NCBI GenBank assembly: GCA_963813895.1
Contig: CAWFAS010000004.1
Coordinates: 496,001 to 560,000, forward strand
Origin: DASZWJ01 sp963813895
GTDB lineage: Bacteria > Pseudomonadota > Gammaproteobacteria > JAURND01
Reading direction: 5' to 3'
DNA: 64,000 nt
The translations under genes were made by a program, and so were the position numbers. Positions 58,581 to 64,000 of the stretch are shown here, in pieces; the stretch's first letter is position 1, and the number at the start of each line of letters is the position of its first letter. The notes beneath the pieces are model-generated. The model ran no database searches. It was not told the origin of the DNA and saw nothing but the letters and a program-made list of their open reading frames with translations.

Positions 58581-61500
58581 TTATAGCTCCGGTTCACGGT
58601 TTTTTTCACTCAGTTTGACGGGGGTTTGTAGTTTATCTGTATCCAAAGTCTGGGATAGGATTGATGCATCCGCGGTCAAACGGCTTGTTGCCAGGTGTGC
58701 AGGAAGCTTATGTGTCTGCGTACTCAAAATCGATTTTAAGGTAATATCGGAAGCGGTTTGTTCCCGGTAATTAACGTAGGGGATGGCTTCCGTTATTGCT
58801 TTAGCAACAGCGGCGCTGCCCTGTTTGAGTAAGACATCGTTATAGTCTTCTTTGACGGTTTCCGGTTTAGCTACCCATACCGTTTTATCCAAGCTTTGCA
58901 GTGTTGAAGCCACCCGGTTGGTCAGGGTTTCAGTGTGTGGATTATTGCCATCGTTGTCCAAACACAGTACAACATGACGTCTGGTTCGCGCAGGATCCAT
59001 TCCAAAATTAGATTTGCCCAGTGTGACGCGCACATCGCCGCCACCCAGCGCCTTATAAATACTCAGTCCCGTTTCGAGACCTTCTGCCAAGTATGTGGGG
59101 CTATTCGGTGAGGGTGTTTTTTCAAGATGAACCATCCCTTTAGAAGGACTGCCAAAGGTTTGCTTTTGAACTTTGACGACTGCCTTTTTGCCCGTTGCCG
59201 GATCCAGAAAAATAGCCTGAACGGCTTGGATTTTTTGAGTACTGTCCTTAGCAATAACCAATAGCGCAGGATTAACTTGTCCGTTAATTTTTGAATATAC
59301 CCCAGGGTGAAAGCGTATGTCTTCCGGGAATGAATTCAGCTGAATCCTCCGGTGTTCGTGTAAATAACGCTCTGCCAAAGTTCCTGCTATTGCTCGACTT
59401 TCACGCGCCAGTTGCCTGGCATAACGTAGGCTTTTTTCCTGTTGTGGTGTTGGTATATGGCTAAAAGTCGATGAGGCAGACGATGACTTAAGAGCATCTT
59501 TGGCATGGCGCACATACTCGGGTGATGTCCCTAAAATCTGCGCGGCTTCTTGCAATACCTGCTTAAAATCCCGCTTGATATCTAATCCGCGCTGGTCAGC
59601 AATCAGGCTCAGTAAATTACCCCCTTTAGCCGATTGAAAATCATGCCATAAGCCGCGTTTATCTCCTACCAAGGTGATTACCAAGCTGCCTTTATTGCTG
59701 CCATACCGGTACTGACTCCCATCTTGGCTTTTAGGTTCACCCAGCAGGCGTTCAACGACAGTTTCGGTCTCGGCAGTCAACATTTGATGAATACGCTTGG
59801 CGTCTAAAGGTCGTAGATTTTCTGAAGAGCGTGAATTTTCTGATCTCTCAGATGGTATGACCAATCCTGCCAGTTGAGCATCTGCCTGCCGCTCTGGCAG
59901 AATAAAAGCTTCATCTTTAGCAGGAGTTGGTTTGTTTGCGCCTAAGGATTTGTCATAAGGAAATTGCCCGAGGGTTTCCAAAGCGCTGCGCCTTTCACCG
60001 GTATTGATTCGGATCTCATCCAGCAGCGCTTTTTTATTATCTGTATAGATCGTCAGCTTTTCTACCGCCCGCGTAATGGCCACTAAAAAGGATGGCTGAT
60101 TCGCCATTCTTTTAATGCGACTGTTCGCTAAAAAAACCACTTCGCGTATGGTTTTTCCTTGGGCGCTGTAACCCGTGATAGCGTAGGCATGATCCCAATG
60201 TTGGTACCGCAGTTGCGTCAGATTCAATGGTACTGGATCTCCTTGCGGAGAACCTATCGGTTGAATAAAAACGGTCTCATTCTGTACATGCTGTACACGC
60301 ACCATCTCAGGGCTGATTAATCCAAGCGTTTTATCGGTGCGCGTCCAGCGGATCAAATCCCCTGCCTGAATTTCTCGTTCCTGTTTCCGGTAGACCTCTA
60401 CGCCTACTGACTGGGTGGTTGAAAAATGCGGCAGCTTCCAGGTTATTTTTTTCCCATCCTCATGCATTAACTCCAGCATATTTTCCTTTCGATGTGTCCC
60501 TATTACAGTGTAATACTGGTCTTTTTCAATTCCTTGCCCCTTCAAAGAAAGGTTGAATCGCACTTGATCACTCAGGAGATAATTGCCCGCACGAGTCAAT
60601 TCAGTTTCGGTTAATTTACGCGGAACTAATACCTGCGTGACCAGGTTGTCCCCGTATAATTCGCCTTGCTGTGCTAGCTTGTCGCGGATGATTGCATTGA
60701 GCTCAATGCGTTCATTGTTGGTTAGTGTGATAATTAAAGTTTGGTCACGTTCGCTCAGTGCTTTGTTGACGTAATAGTTGCTGATAAGCTCCATGCGATC
60801 GAGTAATGTTTCCTTAGAAGTCTTCACTTCAGCATCGGTCACAGGATGATTCTTTTCTTTTCCTGGAGGCGGCGGATCAGGAATTTCGACAATGGATTTC
60901 TCCAATATTTTAAACGCTTGGGCGAACTCTTTATTGTACGTTGCCTGAATAGCTTCTTTTAAAGTGGGATTGTTTTGTCGGGTAATGTCGGTTAAACGAA
61001 AGGTATGAATACCCGCTTTTTGCAGCAAAGCAAACGGCTTGCCAGATTCGATGGAAGAGTACTGATGGGTGTCGCCGATAGTAAATCCATGCGCATTTAA
61101 CTGGATCACCGCACGTAGGAAATCGTGCAAGCTTCGGTTAGAAAGCATGGAAGATTCATCCACGGCAATCACCAGGCGGTCTTGTGGCAAGCCCAATTTA
61201 CCTATACGAAAATTAGTCAAAAAGCTGGCTACGGTTTGGCCGGTGAGACCGCGTTCTTTCAACTCTTTAACGGCTTGATGGGTGGGAGCCAGGCACAGTA
61301 GTTCGCGATTTTCAGGCAATATGGCTTGTACATGCGTCAAAAGGGTGGTTTTGCGAGTACCAGCAAACCCTTGAAATAACATAAAGCGGTTGGACTGTGT
61401 CATGGCGTCGCTTAAAGCTGCCGATTGCTCTGCGCTTAATGAACGGCTGGCCAGGTAATGACTCACAGTATCAGCAGCAACTAACGACGGCATTTGCCTT

Positions 61501-64000
61501 TGCGCATCTTTGGCCAGCTCAATGATTTTCTGTTCCATGTCTAGCGCAGACCGGGTTGTCCAGTAAGTGCCATCTGTGGAACAAACCCCACGCAGTAGTT
61601 CTCCTCCTTCTTCCGCTTGTTCTACGGCTTTTTGCACTAATTTTGGGTTCACATCGCCCAAAGCATGAAAAAGCGCGGTTTGTAATACATCTTTATGAGA
61701 AAAAGCCGCCTCCCGTTCGCTCAGATGCGCTAACGCATAAGCAACTGCTTCTTTAGCGAGACCTTCCGGAGTGACAGCTTCTTCTATCCGTGATAACGCC
61801 TTTTGTAGTGCAGCCTCTAGGAGTTGAAGATGTTCCCCCGCCGATTGCAGGGGTTTAGGTAATTCACTGCCCAACAATGCATCAATGGCGGTGATTTTAT
61901 CGCCGCTGTGTTGCTGTAGCTGCGTTACTAACTGCTCTCGATCTTCGGTGTAAATCCAAGCCTGCTGCTTGGCTTGACCCAGGAGTTTGTAAAAAGACCG
62001 TTGATGGCTTTGTCGGGAATGGCTGTTCTGATAAGCGATGACGATGTCGGGGTGAGCATGGTATTTTTGTTGCGGAGTAAAAGCATACCCATAGTCAAAG
62101 TGCTGAGATTCTGGTTTGCTGAGATCCAGGTGTATGGACTTACCATTGCCCAATTGTAACCGCAGATTTTTTTCATCAACCTTTAAGACAGTGACGCGCT
62201 CCCCATTATGCAAGCCGTGAGCTTTATTATTTTGCCGCCAAACCAAAACATCGCCCACGGCAATGGGTCGGGTTTGGACGTCAAACACTGCTGTTTTACC
62301 CACAGCCACTTGATCCGGGTGCCAGTGGCAGGTCTTCTCCGACTTCAGTGGATGCGTTAAAAATACGGTATTGCGTTTAACATCAATGCCTGTTATGCGA
62401 CGATAGTCTCCTCGCTTCACTCCCAGCGAACGAAAATCAGCCTCAAACCGGATCCATTGCCCATCGCTATAACATTTCGCTAATTGCTGTTCTACAGAAC
62501 TTAATGTACGGGGCAGAAGAACTGAACAGCTTATCTCTGTGGTGGCAATCTCCTGCCGCTCCTGAAGTTTGGCGCGAACAGCCAAATTCATGGCTTCACA
62601 AGCTGCTTTACCGGGCATCAGCAAACAAGTAGTAGAGCATTGAGCAGCTGGTAGACTCGCATATTGTTCAGCCATCAACTCTGTTCGTTGGGCAGAATCG
62701 GGAACAGAAAACATCCGCTGACCTAATTTTTCAAAGGCGGCTTGCAACTGATTTTGCAAAGTATCGGCCACAGCCGTTTTCAATGCTTCGGGTATTGGCC
62801 GTAAATCTTCCTGTAATAGTGCAGCCGTGACGCCATGTTTGAGCATTTGCGTAAAAGGACTGCCCGCTTGCCAACCCAAAGTTGATTGCGCATCTCCCAT
62901 TGGAATCAAACGTCCTCCCAGCCGTTCAGTCAGTTTTGCCAGATCCAGAAATTGCCGGGAAGAAAGCTGGTTCGCATGTTCGAGTAATAACAGGGGCTTT
63001 TGCTGAAACCGACGCTCCAAGGGAGACAGTTGATCCTGGCGATACATATAGCCGGCCACCGTCTGAAACTGACGGTTATCGAACAATGATTTCAACCAGG
63101 AGCGTAAGTCATCAGGTGTTTTTTTAAGCTGAGTTTTCAGATCCAGATTTTGAGCTTTGCTGGGTGTCAGTAAAACCGGCTGGTAGCCGCCAATTTTAGC
63201 TAAATCGCATAGGTGTTGCAGGATATGGGTCTTGCCAGATCCTGTACTACCTGCCACAAGAGCTATTTGCTGGGAGCTACCGCCTAAAATCTGTAGAGCC
63301 TCTTTTTGCTCGGATGTTAACTCAGAAGCATGTGCTTTGAGATAGGTATTGAGTCGATTAGAAGCAACCAGCGGTTCCTGACTGCTGTGAGGTTTCATGA
63401 CTGTATGCAGCAATTCCTGCTCATAGCGCAATAAGGTAGCCGTAGTGAAATAACTATCCTGACGATTACCCTCAGCAGCAGGTAAAGGGATTAACTCTCC
63501 CGAAGTTTTAATGTCTGTGATGGCTTGAAAAATGGATTGGACAGACACTTCGGTCAAGATATATTGCAAAGCCTGCTGCACCAGATCACTTTCTTGTAGG
63601 ACAACACGAGTTTCCGACAAATGTGCCATCGCTTGTTGAACGGCTAGCCTGGCATTGCTCTTTTCTGCGGGAGAGAAGGCAGGCTGTTTTTGCAAACCGG
63701 GTGGTTGATGGGCTTGCTCTACCGTTCGTTTGGCTTCATCGAACGCCTGTAAATCAAAGAGAGACTCTTTAGCCTGCCAGCGGTTAATCAGCGTTTCACG
63801 GTCAATCTTCTGTTTAGCCTGGCGGGTCTTTAAAGTAGCTAAGGCAGCCTCTTTACCGCCTGAGAGGTTATGTTGCTGCAAATAAGCTTCAATATCCTGC
63901 CGCCGTTGCGAAAAAGCCGTGATGGTTTCAGGTGATATTCCGGCAATTTCAAAAAATCCCGGCTCAGTTTGCACGGGCATGTAGCCTAGTTGCTTCATTT
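58581..64000 (-). CDS. traI: MobF-type conjugative relaxase/helicase TraI with C-terminal Toprim domain (5' partial)
   Basis: Partial: the frame continues past the window. 1805 residues from an internal Met at 63998. The first 40 residues (GFFEIAGISPETITAFSQRR) are the end of a TrwC relaxase domain, whose Tyr active site is outside. Helicase-like part 1 has Walker A ALVAGSTGSGKTHIL (about 247-261). Part 2 has FQGFAGTRKTTLL (about 880), where Arg replaces the last Gly of Walker A, followed by AVDESSMLS (Walker B), GDTHQYSSIESG and HAYAITGYSAQGKT. The C-terminal quarter carries a DUF7146/primase-like segment (GLWHDFQSAKGGNLLSLIAD) and Toprim (TYLAEGLETGLSIY, VVLCLDNDGNN). It nicks and unwinds the transferred strand; the Toprim part may prime its synthesis in the recipient. 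Confidence 0.93.
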   Translation of the reverse strand, partial: MKQLGYMPVQTEPGFFEIAGISPETITAFSQRRQDIEAYLQQHNLSGGKEAALATLKTRQAKQKIDRETLINRWQAKESLFDLQAFDEAKRTVEQAHQPPGLQKQPAFSPAEKSNARLAVQQAMAHLSETRVVLQESDLVQQALQYILTEVSVQSIFQAITDIKTSGELIPLPAAEGNRQDSYFTTATLLRYEQELLHTVMKPHSSQEPLVASNRLNTYLKAHASELTSEQKEALQILGGSSQQIALVAGSTGSGKTHILQHLCDLAKIGGYQPVLLTPSKAQNLDLKTQLKKTPDDLRSWLKSLFDNRQFQTVAGYMYRQDQLSPLERRFQQKPLLLLEHANQLSSRQFLDLAKLTERLGGRLIPMGDAQSTLGWQAGSPFTQMLKHGVTAALLQEDLRPIPEALKTAVADTLQNQLQAAFEKLGQRMFSVPDSAQRTELMAEQYASLPAAQCSTTCLLMPGKAACEAMNLAVRAKLQERQEIATTEISCSVLLPRTLSSVEQQLAKCYSDGQWIRFEADFRSLGVKRGDYRRITGIDVKRNTVFLTHPLKSEKTCHWHPDQVAVGKTAVFDVQTRPIAVGDVLVWRQNNKAHGLHNGERVTVLKVDEKNLRLQLGNGKSIHLDLSKPESQHFDYGYAFTPQQKYHAHPDIVIAYQNSHSRQSHQRSFYKLLGQAKQQAWIYTEDREQLVTQLQQHSGDKITAIDALLGSELPKPLQSAGEHLQLLEAALQKALSRIEEAVTPEGLAKEAVAYALAHLSEREAAFSHKDVLQTALFHALGDVNPKLVQKAVEQAEEGGELLRGVCSTDGTYWTTRSALDMEQKIIELAKDAQRQMPSLVAADTVSHYLASRSLSAEQSAALSDAMTQSNRFMLFQGFAGTRKTTLLTHVQAILPENRELLCLAPTHQAVKELKERGLTGQTVASFLTNFRIGKLGLPQDRLVIAVDESSMLSNRSLHDFLRAVIQLNAHGFTIGDTHQYSSIESGKPFALLQKAGIHTFRLTDITRQNNPTLKEAIQATYNKEFAQAFKILEKSIVEIPDPPPPGKEKNHPVTDAEVKTSKETLLDRMELISNYYVNKALSERDQTLIITLTNNERIELNAIIRDKLAQQGELYGDNLVTQVLVPRKLTETELTRAGNYLLSDQVRFNLSLKGQGIEKDQYYTVIGTHRKENMLELMHEDGKKITWKLPHFSTTQSVGVEVYRKQEREIQAGDLIRWTRTDKTLGLISPEMVRVQHVQNETVFIQPIGSPQGDPVPLNLTQLRYQHWDHAYAITGYSAQGKTIREVVFLANSRIKRMANQPSFLVAITRAVEKLTIYTDNKKALLDEIRINTGERRSALETLGQFPYDKSLGANKPTPAKDEAFILPERQADAQLAGLVIPSERSENSRSSENLRPLDAKRIHQMLTAETETVVERLLGEPKSQDGSQYRYGSNKGSLVITLVGDKRGLWHDFQSAKGGNLLSLIADQRGLDIKRDFKQVLQEAAQILGTSPEYVRHAKDALKSSSASSTFSHIPTPQQEKSLRYARQLARESRAIAGTLAERYLHEHRRIQLNSFPEDIRFHPGVYSKINGQVNPALLVIAKDSTQKIQAVQAIFLDPATGKKAVVKVQKQTFGSPSKGMVHLEKTPSPNSPTYLAEGLETGLSIYKALGGGDVRVTLGKSNFGMDPARTRRHVVLCLDNDGNNPHTETLTNRVASTLQSLDKTVWVAKPETVKEDYNDVLLKQGSAAVAKAITEAIPYVNYREQTASDITLKSILSTQTHKLPAHLATSRLTADASILSQTLDTDKLQTPVKLSEKNREPEL

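Larger units (their letters stand above)
38763..64000. mobile_element. Probable genomic island / conjugative element beginning at tRNA-Thr (right end outside window)
   Basis: After tRNA-Thr the gene content changes from housekeeping to transporters, a LuxR regulator, a defence-type ATPase, insertion sequences, conjugation accessory genes and a TraI relaxase. The stretch 38763-38885 has no intact gene; a short frame at 38856 (MATPRKKVNAQSNRG) overlaps the next start and might be an integrase remnant. No second copy of the tRNA-Thr 3' end was found, so the extent, and whether it is one element or several, is inference. Confidence 0.45.

Overview
The window looks like a chromosomal segment of a host-associated gammaproteobacterium, most likely of the order Legionellales (Coxiella/Legionella relatives). 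The evidence is gammaproteobacterial housekeeping genes (uvrB, bioC, comF, coq7, coaE, pilBCD) and E. coli-like tRNA-Ala, -Glu and -Thr. These sit beside large hydrophilic or eukaryotic-like proteins (a protein kinase, a probable ubiquitin protease with ubiquitin-interacting motifs), and a PmrA-box-like repeat lies upstream of at least one of them. The species cannot be named from sequence alone.

Layout. 1-2700: a small gene for a double-glycine-leader, Trp-rich peptide, then uvrB. 2700-9000: an inverted-repeat element carrying a DUF559 nuclease-like gene, a two-gene unit with a four-repeat 801-residue protein, a deleted copy of the DUF559 element, and a candidate permuted OTU protease with UIM-like motifs. 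9000-10900: an IS110-family element inserted in a palindromic repeat. 11000-13900: an aminotransferase, a Pro-rich protein and a small lipoprotein. 13870-17410: tRNA-Ala and tRNA-Glu separated by a 3.4-kb islet that carries a kinase gene and is bounded by a 23-bp copy of the tRNA-Ala 3' end. 17600-25580: kdpF-A-B-C-D, with palindromic repeats in every gap after kdpA. 25600-34400: NUDIX, bioC/comF, L,D-transpeptidase, DgoA-like aldolase plus SDR, AmgK-like kinase, coq7, coaE and an arginine dihydrolase-like gene. 34600-38500: pilB-pilC-pilD.

At tRNA-Thr (38687) the character changes. The rest of the window reads as an accessory region or integrative conjugative element: an MFS / diiron-oxidase-like / MFS / LuxR cluster, a PHP-SMC-like ATPase with a decayed HEPN gene, three small-molecule enzymes, an ISAs1 transposase broken by an IS66 insertion with an 8-bp target duplication, a DUF3050 / PAS histidine kinase / response regulator operon, small conjugation accessory genes, a control region with repeated TGCATCAC motifs, and a MobF TraI relaxase-helicase with a C-terminal Toprim domain that runs off the right edge.

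A striking general feature is the number of intergenic palindromic repeats, at least six families. They abut stop codons, in places supply the last codons of genes, and separate the genes of the kdp operon. The most interesting items are the double-glycine peptide, the permuted-OTU/UIM protein, the DUF559 inverted-repeat element with its internal deletion derivative, the integrase-less kinase islet at tRNA-Ala, and a KdpD whose phospho-acceptor His is Arg and which has no adjacent kdpE.
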